Source: Undibacterium paludis | GTDB lineage: Bacteria; Pseudomonadota; Gammaproteobacteria; Burkholderiales; Burkholderiaceae_D | DNA length: 64,000 nucleotides | NCBI RefSeq assembly: GCF_022568815.1 | Contig: NZ_JAKZHX010000002.1 | Span: forward strand, 310,001-374,000 | Direction: 5' to 3' | Shown: positions 55,666 to 64,000 of the stretch, in pieces | How the letters are laid out: each line of letters starts with the position of its first letter | Position numbering within the stretch: the stretch's first letter is position 1 | Translations under genes and position numbers: made by a program | Notes under the pieces: model-generated | Databases searched by the model: none | What the model saw: only the letters and a program-made list of their open reading frames with translations | Told to the model about the DNA's origin: nothing

Positions 55666-56727
55666 ATGCCAAAGCCCAGCCTGACGAACAGTTCCTTTTC
55701 CAATGCCCGGGTTGCTGCAGCCTATCTGCAGCCCTTGCTTGATCTAGCCAGGGCGCGTAAATTGAACCTGGATGAGCTTGCCCATCAGGCCGGCATGGCG
55801 GAAAACATGCTGACGGCGGTACCGGACACAATTGCGGCGACTGACTACCTGCGCCTGCTGGACGCTGGTGCAGAACTGTGCCAGGACGCACAATTTGGCC
55901 TGCACGTTGGAGAAAGAATCAAACTGGGCGCCTACAACGTCTATGGCATGATCTTGATGAGTTGCCGGGACTTTGCGCAAGCCTTTCAGCAAACCATGCG
56001 TTATGAAGGTCTGGCGCACGATCTGGGTCGATCTGAATTACGGGTTGAGGGAGATATTGCTGAATATCAATGGCACAACCATTTCCCGCAGGCCAGCAGA
56101 CATCTGGTGGACAGCGTCTTTGCCGGCATACGCGTGTTTGGCAACTGGTTTGCCGGCGCCACCCTGCCCCATGCGCCGGTATACTTCATGCATGCAGCAC
56201 CTGCCGAACTCAGCGAATACCATCGCATCTTTGGACCAGAGGTGCATTTTGATGCGCCAATAAATTGCGCCCGTTTCCCTACTGCGCTATTAAGCTGGCA
56301 AGTACCCAATGCAGATGTCAGCATGTACCCGGTACTGCAGCAGCATGCAGAACAGATGCTGCTGCAAAAACAGCGTGCCCACAGCGATGGCAACATCGTC
56401 GTTCAAGTGAGGGCCGCCATCAGCAACGCACTGGCGCAGGATCGCGCAAGATTGCCGCTGATTGCACAAGACCTGCTGCTCAGCCAGCGTACCCTGCAAC
56501 GCAAGCTAAGCGATATTGGCATCAGTTTCCAGCAGATTCTCGACCAGACCAGAAAAGAACTGGCGCAGGATTATCTGCGCCAGGCTGATCTCAATCTGGC
56601 GGACATCGCTTTTTTACTGGGTTACCGTGAGCAAAGTGCCTTCAATCATGCATTCAAGGACTGGACGGGCTTAAGTCCTGGCGCATATCGTGAGCGGTAT
56701 CGTCAACAAAACCTGACGCGCAAATGA
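55666..56727 (+). CDS. AraC-family regulator (arabinose-binding-like N-terminal domain)
   Basis: A 353-residue regulator. The N-terminal ~215 residues match the Arabinose_bd-type domain of OruR/ToxR-like AraC proteins (DYLRLLDAGAELCQDAQFGL, GAYNVYGMILMSCRDFAQAF); the C-terminal ~100 residues hold two HTH motifs (IAQDLLLSQRTLQRKLSDIG and LADIAFLLGYREQSAFNHAF). It is divergent from the FAD oxidase/GlpD/FGGY cluster and probably activates it in response to the substrate. A strong promoter precedes it and a long hairpin follows the stop. Confidence 0.9.
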   Translation: MPKPSLTNSSFSNARVAAAYLQPLLDLARARKLNLDELAHQAGMAENMLTAVPDTIAATDYLRLLDAGAELCQDAQFGLHVGERIKLGAYNVYGMILMSCRDFAQAFQQTMRYEGLAHDLGRSELRVEGDIAEYQWHNHFPQASRHLVDSVFAGIRVFGNWFAGATLPHAPVYFMHAAPAELSEYHRIFGPEVHFDAPINCARFPTALLSWQVPNADVSMYPVLQQHAEQMLLQKQRAHSDGNIVVQVRAAISNALAQDRARLPLIAQDLLLSQRTLQRKLSDIGISFQQILDQTRKELAQDYLRQADLNLADIAFLLGYREQSAFNHAFKDWTGLSPGAYRERYRQQNLTRK

Positions 56728-56729
56728 CA

Positions 56730-56757
56730 ATGCGGAAGCGACCAATCGCTCCCGCAT
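56730..56757 (+). terminator. Strong hairpin after the AraC-type gene
   Basis: ATGCGGAAGCGA (56730-56741) and TCGCTCCCGCAT (56746-56757) form a 12-bp stem with one mismatch and a 4-nt loop, starting 3 bp after the stop codon. There is no following T-run, so it may stabilise the mRNA end or assist Rho-dependent ending. Confidence 0.5.
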
Positions 56758-56816
56758 CTGAGTTCTGGACGGTGGCTTGTCCGCTGGAATGCGAACCAAG
56801 CACACCTCACTGCCGT

Positions 56817-56835
56817 CATACATATCGGTTGTATG
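56817..56835. promoter_or_regulatory. Inverted repeat CATACA-N7-TGTATG
   Basis: Perfect 6-bp arms 7 bp apart in the spacer between the AraC-type gene and the convergent HTH gene. Its role is unknown; no promoter is obvious beside it. Confidence 0.25.
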
Positions 56836-56913
56836 TACAGCAGCTAGGAGACATCATAACCTAGTTTTGTGACGGCTGTGTGAAGCCAGCATGACATTTA
56901 TCAAATAACATCT

Positions 56914-56933
56914 ATTTACTAGCATTTACTAGC
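56914..56933. repeat. Tandem 10-bp direct repeat ATTTACTAGC x2
   Basis: Two exact adjacent copies of ATTTACTAGC, 15 bp before the stop of the small HTH gene, in AT-rich DNA. Too short for an iteron array. Confidence 0.6.
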
Positions 56934-56947
56934 AAAAGTAATAGCTG

Positions 56948-57256
56948 CTAAGTTGCTGCGTCTGTAACGACTTCCGCGTCCGGTACAGTTTCAAAACGAA
57001 ATAACTGCTGTACGGAGCAATTGAAGAGTTCGGCAAATGCCTCGATAAACTCGACCTTCCAATGTTCGGCCTTATTATCGACAATACGCAATAATTGCGA
57101 ATGTGAAACGGTCACACGTCTGCCTATGAGCAGGCGATGCAAGGCAGAAACTGAACGAATTTTGTTTTCCACCATGAGTTCACGAATTCTGAGTTCTGCT
57201 TTTATTTTATGTCCGGACATGGGAGAAGATGTTGTTACTGTAGTTGTGTTGAGCAT
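56948..57256 (-). CDS. Small Xre/Cro-C1-like helix-turn-helix protein
   Basis: A 102-residue protein, with the HTH at ~residues 20-85 (IKAELRIRELMVENKIRSVS, then VTVSHSQLLRIVDNKAEHWK, FIEAFAELFNCSVQQLF). This resembles Xre-type domains with an IREL...ELHR...SQL.R pattern. The remainder is short flanking sequence, so it is probably a DNA-binding regulator acting as a dimer. ATG at 57256 follows a GAGG site; ATG at 57220 is an alternative. It is divergent from the small gene at 57430, which it may regulate. Confidence 0.75.
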   Translation of the reverse strand: MLNTTTVTTSSPMSGHKIKAELRIRELMVENKIRSVSALHRLLIGRRVTVSHSQLLRIVDNKAEHWKVEFIEAFAELFNCSVQQLFRFETVPDAEVVTDAAT

Positions 57257-57429
57257 GATCGAACCTCACTTCGACGGCTGCGATGATACAGGATATACGG
57301 TTTTTTTGCGGACGCCGCTAAAAAACAACATAAAGCATTTAATTTTCTTCACGCCATGCTGGATTTTTTTATAAAGCTGTGGCAAGATGAATTCATGAAT
57401 TTTTGCAACCCATTTTTTTAGGATTATTC

Positions 57430-57741
57430 GTGAAAACTACCTGGCTCCTACAACTGATTAAAGGCATGTGCTTAACAGCACAGGGCTTGGCATCAGTGTG
57501 GACTTCCCAGGCGTCAGCAGTCGGCGTGCTGGCCGAGCGCACAGTACCAGCTCTGGCAACAAGTACCACAACATCCGCACCGAATAACAGCATTATTGGA
57601 CATACTGCAATTGATCGCACAGCAGCGAATACCAATACGCAGACAAATTACAAGCAGTCCGTAGCAAGTAAGTTTAAAGATTATATAAAACCTGTCAGTC
57701 GCATCCGAAGGTCAGACCTTCAGGTAGCTGGAGCAAACTAA
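57430..57741 (+). CDS. Small protein of unknown function
   Basis: A 103-residue product from GTG 57430 (AGGA six bases upstream); a longer frame from 57403 is possible. The N-terminal ~45 residues are Ala/Val/Leu-rich (VKTTWLLQLIKGMCLTAQGL, VGVLAERTVPALA) but not a clear signal peptide. The middle is rich in Thr, Asn and Ser, and the end is basic (KFKDYIKPVSRIRRSD). I recognise no family. A strong terminator follows. A real gene is supported by the terminator, the divergent HTH gene and the ribosome binding site, but coding is not certain. Confidence 0.5.
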   Translation: MKTTWLLQLIKGMCLTAQGLASVWTSQASAVGVLAERTVPALATSTTTSAPNNSIIGHTAIDRTAANTNTQTNYKQSVASKFKDYIKPVSRIRRSDLQVAGAN

Positions 57742-57771
57742 ACAAGCTCCCTCTGCCCCAAAGCTGAAAAG

Positions 57772-57802
57772 CCCGGATGCCCTTAAAAGCTCCGGGTTTT
57801 TT
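57772..57802 (+). terminator. Rho-independent terminator
   Basis: CCCGGA (57772-57777) and TCCGGG (57791-57796) with a 13-nt loop, followed directly by TTTTTTG. It closes the small gene at 57430. Confidence 0.85.
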
Positions 57803-57852
57803 GTTTTGTGGCCTGTATGCAGCCATGCTGGTATGAGCAGACTCAGCAGTAA

Positions 57853-58135
57853 AACCCGTGCAAGCGGTCGTGTTCAGTCAATGAGCACGGAAACATTGGT
57901 GTTGATATATCAAGACCATGCAGTCAAACCCGCAGCAGCGGTCGTAACGGACATACACGTTATGGGAACATGGCACTGCATTTTGTGCAGAGCAGAAGTC
58001 AAACCCGTGCAAACGGTCGTGGTTCAGATGCAGCCATGGAAACAACCTGAAGCAGTATTTAAGAAATTTTAAGAAACAGAACCCGCACACGCGGTCGCCG
58101 TCAGCAAATCGCAAATGTGCAGACAGTGGAAACAT
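57853..58135 (+). repeat. Four degenerate ~75-bp repeats (AACCCG-N6-CGGTCG ... GGAAACAT)
   Basis: The 18-bp core AACCCG-N6-CGGTCG occurs at 57853, 57927, 58002 and 58080 (spacing 74, 75, 78 bp). The two 6-bp flanks are invariant and the middle six bases vary (TGCAAG, CAGCAG, TGCAAA, CACACG). A second element, GGAAACAT or close, follows the core start by 36, 37, 36 and 48 bp. In one frame the cores read Thr-Arg-x-x-Gly-Arg with synonymous changes at third positions (CGT/CGC), hinting at decayed coding repeats; as RNA each core could also fold as a small bulged stem with variable loop. No continuous reading frame covers all four. Confidence 0.7.
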
Positions 58136-58140
58136 CGGTA

Positions 58141-58158
58141 CCGATATGATGATATCGG
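58141..58158. repeat. Perfect hairpin CCGATAT-GATG-ATATCGG
   Basis: A 7-bp inverted repeat with a 4-nt loop just after the last 75-bp repeat. It is part of a cluster of small dyads, including CGGTACCG twice (58136 and 58209 regions). Confidence 0.5.
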
Positions 58159-58220
58159 CTACCGTCAACGAGCAGCACAATTATGTTGAACAAACGGGTA
58201 CCCGGAACGGTACCGACAAC

Positions 58221-58256
58221 GCTGCGGGAATGGTCCCGCAGCCTGCAGTATTTTTT
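58221..58256 (+). terminator. Terminator-like hairpin upstream of the 77-residue gene
   Basis: GCTGCGGGA (58221-58229) and TCCCGCAGC (58234-58242) form a perfect 9-bp stem with a 4-nt loop; a TTTTTT run follows after 8 nt. It ends 22 bp before the start codon of the next small gene, so it could end the repeat transcript or act as an attenuator. Confidence 0.5.
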
Positions 58257-58278
58257 ATTCCTAAGGAAGGGGGTCAAT

Positions 58279-58512
58279 ATGTTTGCTGTATTCTGGATAG
58301 AAATCCACAAGCAAATCAAAATGTCTCATTGCAGGGAATTTCAATCAGGCGACATGATGGCCGCCCTGAAATTCGCTGACAGCCTGAGACAAAGGCAAGC
58401 AGCAGGTGAATACATACGTCACATTAATATGTCATCCGAGAATAACAACTCGGTAGGCATACCTAGTGCGGCTATCGACTATCACTATGCCGAACATAAA
58501 ATTGCCGCATAA
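58279..58512 (+). CDS. Small protein with MSSEN-x3-VG motif, unknown function
   Basis: A 77-residue protein from ATG 58279 with a very strong ribosome binding site (AAGGAAGGGGG). It starts MFAVFWIEIHKQIK and contains EYIRHINMSSENNNSVGIPS near residues 45-64. The Met-x-Ser-Glu-Asn-x3-Val-Gly pattern recurs, as far as I recall, in short uncharacterised proteobacterial proteins of similar length. There is no signal peptide or membrane segment. It has its own terminator, and a terminator-like hairpin lies right upstream. Function unknown. Confidence 0.65.
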   Translation: MFAVFWIEIHKQIKMSHCREFQSGDMMAALKFADSLRQRQAAGEYIRHINMSSENNNSVGIPSAAIDYHYAEHKIAA

Positions 58513-58534
58513 AGCCAATGCAGACACTCACAAG

Positions 58535-58575
58535 AAAAGCGAAGGTTCACGCAAGATGCGAATCTTCGCTTTTTT
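58535..58575 (+). terminator. Rho-independent terminator of the 77-residue gene
   Basis: AAAAGCGAAG (58535-58544) pairs with CTTCGCTTTT starting at 58564, followed by a T-run; the inner part can extend the stem. It abuts the convergent MFS gene. Confidence 0.85.
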
Positions 58576-60112
58576 ATATCTGAACATCCCCCGATATCTG
58601 ACCAGATTCAGCCTCTTTACCCAACAAGATCCAGGTCAGCAGTCCGGTCAGCAACGTGATTGATGCCAATATGCGTAGCAATATCTGGAATGCATTCCCA
58701 TAGACAAGCTGCAAGGCTGTCCGTGTCAGGCCGGGCAAAATCGTCTGCGCATTGGCGAGATCACCAGCTGCCAGCCTTTGTGCAAACTCCGGCAGGTTCA
58801 CTGCCTGACTTACAGGCACAGCCTGTTGTATCAAACCCGCCAGAATAGCGCTGACCAACGCCAGGGCAATACCTTCACCAGCCACACGGGTGGTACTGAA
58901 TATACCTGCTGCCATGCCGGCACGCTCCTTCGGTACCACACTGACTGCCAGTCCATCCATCAGGCCCCAGGGCAACGCAGTCCCCAGACCTATGATCATC
59001 AAGGAAGCGATGAATTGTGAAGGTGCTTGTCCTGGTTCGACCATGCTCAGGCAAAGCAGGCCCAGCGCCGCAATCAACAAGCCCGTACCGCAAATCGCTC
59101 CCACCGAAATCCAGCGTGTCAGCCATGCAGCCAACATGGGAACACACAGCATGGGACTGGACAGAGCAAGCATCAGCCAGCCAGTGCCAATTTCACCAAG
59201 ATTTTCTATGCCGATAAAACGGCCAGGCAGCAGAATCAATAACACCACAAAAGAATAAGCCGGTGCAGCAGCCAAAAATTGTGCGCCGACAAAGCGCGGA
59301 TAACGAAACAGCGACAAATCCAGCATGGGTCTCGGTTGTCGTCGTTCTATCATCACAAACATTGCCAGCAATAATATAGCTGTCAGCAGCAAACCAAGAA
59401 CGGCAAGATCATGCCAACCCCTGGCAGGTGCCAGCAGCAAGGCAAACGTGAATGCACTCAAGGCCGCAGTAAAGCTCACTGTCCCGCCAACATCCGGCGC
59501 TGCAGCCTGCGGGTCTTTTGAGTCACGCATATACAGCCAGGCGGCCAGCAGCGCCAGGGCTGCCATCAAGCTCATCGCCATAAAAACCGCACGCCAGCCC
59601 CCAAACTTGACAAGTACGCCGCACAGCAAAGGACCAAATGCCAGCCCCACACCAAAAGTCGTGCCGATGAAGCTGAATACGCGGGTTCTTTGTTGGTCTT
59701 CGAACTCCTGCGCCTGCGCAGCCAGGCCACTGGAAAATGCCGCTGCAGCCCCCAAGCCCTGACCTGCGCGCAATACATCAAACCACAGCAAGCTTTGCAC
59801 ACCCACCAAGGCCAGGGAAGTCAGCAAGAAAATGGCCATTCCCATCATAAAAACCCGCTTGCGACCATATTGGTCAGCCATGGAGCCTGACGCCAGCAGA
59901 GCACTGCCAAAACTGAGCATGAAGGCATTGGTCACCCAACTCAGGGCAAATGGTGAGCCACCCAGCTCCCTTTGTATGGCCGACAGAGCGACCGCCGGTC
60001 CGGTAAAACTCACTGGCATACTGAGTGCAGCCAGGCAAACTGCCCCCAGAATTAACAATTTTTCAGAGTGCTGACGGGTGATACCAGATGCAACGGCAGA
60101 TGTTGTACTCAT
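58574..60112 (-). CDS. MFS drug-type exporter (DHA2/EmrB-QacA-like)
   Basis: A 512-residue major-facilitator protein, with length and hydrophobic profile fitting ~14 membrane segments. Motif A is visible as GSMADQYGRKRVFMMGM (~residues 80), and the motif C-like GLGLGAAAAFSS-type segment appears as GLGAAAAFSSGLAAQ. Such proteins expel drugs or toxic metabolites by proton antiport. ATG at 60112 matches the family start better than an ATG 33 bp upstream. It is divergent from a LysR-type gene, a common exporter-regulator pair. Confidence 0.88.
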   Translation of the reverse strand: MSTTSAVASGITRQHSEKLLILGAVCLAALSMPVSFTGPAVALSAIQRELGGSPFALSWVTNAFMLSFGSALLASGSMADQYGRKRVFMMGMAIFLLTSLALVGVQSLLWFDVLRAGQGLGAAAAFSSGLAAQAQEFEDQQRTRVFSFIGTTFGVGLAFGPLLCGVLVKFGGWRAVFMAMSLMAALALLAAWLYMRDSKDPQAAAPDVGGTVSFTAALSAFTFALLLAPARGWHDLAVLGLLLTAILLLAMFVMIERRQPRPMLDLSLFRYPRFVGAQFLAAAPAYSFVVLLILLPGRFIGIENLGEIGTGWLMLALSSPMLCVPMLAAWLTRWISVGAICGTGLLIAALGLLCLSMVEPGQAPSQFIASLMIIGLGTALPWGLMDGLAVSVVPKERAGMAAGIFSTTRVAGEGIALALVSAILAGLIQQAVPVSQAVNLPEFAQRLAAGDLANAQTILPGLTRTALQLVYGNAFQILLRILASITLLTGLLTWILLGKEAESGQISGDVQI

Positions 60113-60172
60113 GAGATTGATTACCTTCAAAAATTCTGGCAGCAAAGACCGCCATTAAGGCTTTGATGATAT

Positions 60173-60187
60173 TCAATCTGCAATTGA
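60173..60187. promoter_or_regulatory. Candidate LysR operator
   Basis: TCAAT-CTGCA-ATTGA is a perfect dyad in the 127-bp space between the divergent MFS and LysR-type genes, of the size and form expected for a LysR recognition site. Confidence 0.45.
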
Positions 60188-60239
60188 TGAAAAACAGGCT
60201 TAAAATCCTCACTTAAAAGAATTTTATTCCGCAATTCCA

Positions 60240-61142
60240 ATGAAAAATGCCGACAGCCTTATTGAATTGAGTGCATTTACCCATGCAGCAGAATTACGCA
60301 GCTACGTCGCAGCAGGACGAGTGCTCGGTGTATCCGCTTCCGCCATAGGTAAAAGTGTGATGCGACTGGAAGAAAAACTGGGGGTGCGCCTGCTACACCG
60401 CAGCACCCGTCGCATCAGCCTGACTGCGGAGGGAAGGCTATTTTACGAGCGGTGCCAGCGCATACTCGACGACATCGATGACGCGCAGGCAGAGGTCATC
60501 AGCATGTCATCCAAGCCACGTGGTAAGTTGCGCGTCAGTCTGCCCGTCATCGCCTATAGAATGTTGCTGCCAGTATTGCCTGCCTTTACGACGCTATACC
60601 CTGAAGTCAAACTTGACCTTGATTTCAGTGACAGGTTGGTTGATGTCATTGATGAAGGCGTGGATATTGCTATCCGGAGCGGCGACCTGCGGGATTCACG
60701 CCTGACAGCCAGGACTCTGGGGCCTTTCCGCTTTCATATTGTGGGTTCACCCGACTATTTTGCTCAACATGGGATACCGCTGAGCCCGGCCGATCTGCAA
60801 AAACACAAATGCCTGCACTATAAATTCCCCAGCACTGGCAAATTACAGGAATGGGCCATCACATCTGATGAGGGCGTTTTAGCGGGCCTGCCTGCTGACC
60901 TGGTCTGCAATAACATAGAGGCCCTGATCCTCGCCGCCAATCAGGGTTTGGGACTTGCCTATCTGCCGGACTTTGTCATACGGGAAAAGCTTGTATCTAG
61001 ACAGCTGCAGGCCGTGCTGGACGAATACATACAGGCAGGCGGCGTATTTTCAGTGTTATGGCCGTCAAGTCGCCATCTGTCGCCCAAATTGCGAGTCTTT
61101 GTCGATTTCATTTGCGAACATATCGTGTTGAGTAAAGTATGA
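60240..61142 (+). CDS. LysR-family transcriptional regulator
   Basis: A 300-residue LysR protein. The winged HTH is in the first ~65 residues (SYVAAGRVLGVSASAIGKSV, LEEKLGVRLLHRSTRRISLT), followed by the linker helix and a periplasmic-binding-like effector domain (RGKLRVSLPVIAYRMLLPVL, VDIAIRSGDLRDSRL). It is of the DmlR/AaeR-like subgroup by general look. Transcribed divergently from the MFS exporter, its likely target. Confidence 0.92.
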   Translation: MKNADSLIELSAFTHAAELRSYVAAGRVLGVSASAIGKSVMRLEEKLGVRLLHRSTRRISLTAEGRLFYERCQRILDDIDDAQAEVISMSSKPRGKLRVSLPVIAYRMLLPVLPAFTTLYPEVKLDLDFSDRLVDVIDEGVDIAIRSGDLRDSRLTARTLGPFRFHIVGSPDYFAQHGIPLSPADLQKHKCLHYKFPSTGKLQEWAITSDEGVLAGLPADLVCNNIEALILAANQGLGLAYLPDFVIREKLVSRQLQAVLDEYIQAGGVFSVLWPSSRHLSPKLRVFVDFICEHIVLSKV

Positions 61143-61172
61143 CAGTAACGACACCAACACGATGGCGTTCAC

Positions 61173-62645
61173 TCAGGTTTTTTGCCAGCGCCCGCCTATG
61201 TTCTTCAACAGCACATTGACCGCAGCAAGCTGGCGATTGCGTATCGACAGCAGATTTGATTCACTGGACAAGGCCGCATTCTGTGAAATGACGACGTTCA
61301 GGTAACTGACGGTACCTGCCTTATACTGCGCTTGTGTGATATCAAGATTGCGCTGAGCCGCTTGCACTGCTTCTGCCTGCAATTGCGACTCTCCCTGCAA
61401 CTGATCCAGTACGACCAGATTATCTTCAACCTCTTGCAAAGAGGTCAGCACAGTTTGCCGGTAAGCAGCAACGGCTGCATCAGCCGATGCACGCGCCTGG
61501 TCACTAGCCAGGCGTTTCGCGCCACCATCAAAAATGGAAGCGGCCATGGATGATCCCAAAGACCACAACAGAGTGGAAGAATCGAACAAATTACTCAATG
61601 AAGAACTACGATAACCGGCATTGGCCGACAGACTGAAGTCAGGGAAGAAAGCTGCATCCTTGACACCAATCTGGGCATAGGCAGCAGCAACCTTGCGCTC
61701 TGCGGCAGCAATGTCTGGCCTGCGTTCGAGCAAGGTCGAAGGCACAAATTCTGGCACAGGCGGCACATCTGGCAAAGAGGCTGTTTTTTCCAGGCTGAAC
61801 CCGGCCGGTGCCATGCCCAATAGCACGGCGATTGCATGTTCGAGCTGCGCCCTTTGTGCTTCTGCATCTTTCAACTGAACCTGGGTAGTCGTCAATTGTA
61901 TTTTTGCCTGCAATACATCGCTCTGTCCGGCAACACCGGAATTGAATCTGGCCTGCGTCAGCTCCAGGCTGCGCTGATTGGATGCAGTAGTACGCTGCAA
62001 GATGCTTTGCTGCGCTTCGGCCGCGCGCATGGCGAAATACGTCTGCGTCAGCGTGGCCTGGGCAGACAAGCGCACTGCATCGAAGTCGTCACGGCTTGCC
62101 TGCAAACTGGCATTGGCAGCTTCGCTGGCTTTAGACAGCCTGCCCCACAAATCAATTTCCCATGAGGTTTCCAAGCCTGCCGAGTAACTGTTACTGGTGG
62201 TCCGGGCGTTCTGCCCTGCCCCCGGGTTGCTGCTGCGCGTGGCACCTGCTGTGGCAGATAAAGTCGGCCACAGCGCAGTCTGGCTGGCCTTGAGCACAGC
62301 CTTGGCGCTGGCGACCTGTGTCGCTGCCGATTTCAGGTTTTCATTCCCGGTCAGCAGTTTCTGTTGCAAACCATTTAAAACCGGATCATGGAATATTTCC
62401 CACCAGGATTCTGACACGTCAGGTACGGCACCTGGCTGCGTGGCCCGCGCCGACTTCCACAGGCCAGCCTCCTTGAACCCGGCGCTGACGGCCATGGGTC
62501 CCGGTGCCTGTGGACTATTCACTGCACATGCAGGTAACAGGCAAGCCAAAGCAATAATGGACAGGCGTGATGCTTCGCCAAGGCAAGTGGTCAGCGGTTG
62601 GCGGCGCAGTTCTTGATCAGGGTATTTTTTCATCATCGTTTTCAT
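61173..62645 (-). CDS. RND efflux outer-membrane lipoprotein (NodT/OprM family)
   Basis: A 490-residue TolC-like channel. A lipoprotein signal ends in the lipobox LLPAC (lipid Cys ~40). Two homologous halves follow (first with [18 protein letters not shown] and [19 protein letters not shown], second with [20 protein letters not shown] and the [20 protein letters not shown] helix). It provides the outer-membrane exit duct of a tripartite pump. It overlaps the RND pump gene by 4 bp, so the pair is one operon. Confidence 0.93.
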   Translation of the reverse strand: MKTMMKKYPDQELRRQPLTTCLGEASRLSIIALACLLPACAVNSPQAPGPMAVSAGFKEAGLWKSARATQPGAVPDVSESWWEIFHDPVLNGLQQKLLTGNENLKSAATQVASAKAVLKASQTALWPTLSATAGATRSSNPGAGQNARTTSNSYSAGLETSWEIDLWGRLSKASEAANASLQASRDDFDAVRLSAQATLTQTYFAMRAAEAQQSILQRTTASNQRSLELTQARFNSGVAGQSDVLQAKIQLTTTQVQLKDAEAQRAQLEHAIAVLLGMAPAGFSLEKTASLPDVPPVPEFVPSTLLERRPDIAAAERKVAAAYAQIGVKDAAFFPDFSLSANAGYRSSSLSNLFDSSTLLWSLGSSMAASIFDGGAKRLASDQARASADAAVAAYRQTVLTSLQEVEDNLVVLDQLQGESQLQAEAVQAAQRNLDITQAQYKAGTVSYLNVVISQNAALSSESNLLSIRNRQLAAVNVLLKNIGGRWQKT

Positions 62646-64000
62646 GCGATATTCAGCGCTGTTGCACTCTCTTTTTTACCGGCAGGTCTTTTTTTGCGGC
62701 GCAGCCTGTCCATGCAGACAAATACTACCGGTGTGGTATACAGCGTCAGTAACTGGCTTAATAGCAAACCGCCAACAATAGCGATTCCCAAAGGCTGCCG
62801 CAATTCGGCACCGTCACCAGTGCCAAGCGCCAGAGGTATTGCGCCAAAAATGGCAGCCAGTGTTGTCATCAGAATCGGGCGCAAGCGCAACATGCTGGCG
62901 CGGTAAATTGCCGTACCGGCACTGACAGTATTGCCACGACTGGCAGCTGCATGCTGGGCAGAGATGGCAAAATCGATCATCATGATGGCGTTTTTCTTGA
63001 CGATACCAATCAACAGCACCACACCTATCAGGGCAATAATGCTGAAATCGGTATTGAAAAGCATCAGTGCCAGCAAGGCGCCTATGCCTGCCGACGGCAA
63101 GGTGGACAAGATGGTCAGCGGATGTATCAGGCTTTCATACAATATGCCTAGCACCAGGTATATCGTGACGATAGCCGCCAGTATCAGCAAGGGTTGACTG
63201 CTGAGCGAAGATTGAAAGGCCTGCGCCGTTCCCTGGAAGCTGCCATGCACCGATATTGGCACGCCAAGCTGGCTGATGGTGGTATTGATCGCCTCTACCG
63301 CCTGGGACAGAGCCACATTCGGTGCCAGATTGAAGCTGATGGTGCTCGCCGGTGAACCGCTTTGGTGATTGACAGCCAGCGGTGTACTGGTAGTTTCCAC
63401 CTTGGCGACACTGGTCAGCGGGATGCGCACTCCCTTGGAGGTCGTCACGTAGATACTTTTCAGCATCTCCGGACTTTGCAGGTAGGCCGGTGCCAGTTCC
63501 ATGACGACACGGTACTGATTAAGCGGGTTATAGATCACACCGATCTGGCGTTGGCCGAAGGCATCGTTCAAGGTGCTGTCAATGGCACTGATGGTCAGCC
63601 CCAGGCGCGCCACCGCATCACGGTCTATCACCAGCGAAGTCTGTATGCCCTTATCCTGCTGGTCACTATTGACATCAACCAACTCGGGCACTTGCGTAAG
63701 GGCCTTGCGTATGCGTGGCTCCCAAGTACGTAAATCAGCCAGGTCATCGGCTTGCAGAGCATATTGCCAGGCCGCATTACTTTGCCGACCGCCAACGCGG
63801 ATATCCTGTACTGGTGACAAAAACAGATTTGCGCCTGGCAAGTGTGCGAGTTTGCCACGCAGGCGATTCATCACCTGATCGACGCTTTCAGTTCTTTCCG
63901 GCCGTGGCTTGAGCGAGATAAACATGTTTGCACTATTACGCTGGCCGCCACCTGTGAAACCTGTCGTGGTTGCCACCGCTGGATCGGCACGCACGATGTC
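62642..64000 (-). CDS. RND efflux pump inner-membrane subunit (3' part; runs off the right edge)
   Basis: The C-terminal ~450 residues of an RND transporter; the 5' part lies beyond the window. Porter-domain sequence ([40 protein letters not shown]) is followed by the second membrane block, with the [18 protein letters not shown] motif, [20 protein letters not shown] and the closing [19 protein letters not shown]. The layout and wording are closest to MdtB/MdtC (MuxB/C)-type pumps, which often work as heteromers; a second pump gene may lie upstream. It extrudes drugs or other hydrophobic compounds using the proton gradient. Confidence 0.92.
   Translation of the reverse strand, partial: DIVRADPAVATTTGFTGGGQRNSANMFISLKPRPERTESVDQVMNRLRGKLAHLPGANLFLSPVQDIRVGGRQSNAAWQYALQADDLADLRTWEPRIRKALTQVPELVDVNSDQQDKGIQTSLVIDRDAVARLGLTISAIDSTLNDAFGQRQIGVIYNPLNQYRVVMELAPAYLQSPEMLKSIYVTTSKGVRIPLTSVAKVETTSTPLAVNHQSGSPASTISFNLAPNVALSQAVEAINTTISQLGVPISVHGSFQGTAQAFQSSLSSQPLLILAAIVTIYLVLGILYESLIHPLTILSTLPSAGIGALLALMLFNTDFSIIALIGVVLLIGIVKKNAIMMIDFAISAQHAAASRGNTVSAGTAIYRASMLRLRPILMTTLAAIFGAIPLALGTGDGAELRQPLGIAIVGGLLLSQLLTLYTTPVVFVCMDRLRRKKRPAGKKESATALNIA

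Noticed and set aside
57301..57325. Hairpin TTTTTT-T-GCGG-ACG-CCGC-T-AAAAAA
   Set aside because: The A/T tracts have the wrong order for a terminator on either strand (T before the stem, A after).
57806..58072. 88-residue frame across the repeat region
   Set aside because: No ribosome binding site, follows a terminator, and the repeated core changes frame between copy 1 and copy 2.
57853..58135. CRISPR array
   Set aside because: Only 18 bp with a variable core is repeated, the intervening sequence is partly conserved, and there are no cas genes.

Overview
This 64 kb window looks like chromosomal DNA from a betaproteobacterium, most likely Oxalobacteraceae (Undibacterium/Janthinobacterium/Herbaspirillum-like). 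The basis is moderate GC (a little over half by eye), the protein flavours, and a urea-uptake (urt) plus urease (ure) cluster arranged as in that family. This is inference; no rRNA or other taxonomic marker is present, and I see no tRNA, CRISPR array, insertion sequence or prophage. Coding density is high and most genes are ordinary metabolism, transport and signalling.

Layout. 0.1-6.7 kb: AhpD-like and redoxin-like genes, a small exported protein, an aromatic aminotransferase and a large exported beta-propeller/amidohydrolase fusion. 6.9-10.8 kb: an orphan TPR-GAF hybrid histidine kinase. 10.9-14.4 kb: CoA-transferase/racemase and acyl-CoA dehydrogenase, with a divergent TetR regulator. 14.6-19.7 kb: a tightly overlapping five-gene operon read here as D-4-hydroxyproline catabolism (deaminase, three-subunit dehydrogenase, 2-oxoglutarate semialdehyde dehydrogenase). 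It faces a TonB-dependent receptor (20.2-23.1 kb) across a palindrome-rich intergenic region. 23.2-28.0 kb: hupE/ureJ and ureGFECBA. 28.3-35.2 kb: six genes on the opposite strand (ECF sigma, anti-sigma-like protein, exported partner, threonine dehydratase, DUF885 peptidase, DedA-rhodanese fusion). 35.2-41.7 kb: ureD and urtEDCBA.

42.4-48.9 kb: a five-gene signalling array (two paralogous PAS kinases, an EAL-REC protein, a REC-HD protein and a REC protein). 49.0-55.5 kb: AraC/GyrI-like regulator, hydrolase, and a FGGY kinase / glycerol-3-phosphate dehydrogenase / AGPS-like FAD oxidase cluster with a divergent AraC regulator. 56.9-58.6 kb: an island of small unknown genes around a repeat-rich non-coding stretch. 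58.6-64 kb: MFS exporter with divergent LysR, then an RND efflux outer-membrane lipoprotein and the 3' part of an RND pump gene running off the right edge.

Most notable: the urea cluster is split in two by about 7 kb of opposite-strand genes, and each half has its own sigma-54 (-24/-12) promoter match, the ureA one with an NtrC-like dyad upstream. Also notable are a ~75-bp degenerate repeat array near 57.9-58.1 kb, an isoleucine-rich leader-like reading frame ahead of the threonine dehydratase gene, and an HD-GYP-like protein that has lost the histidine of its HD pair.
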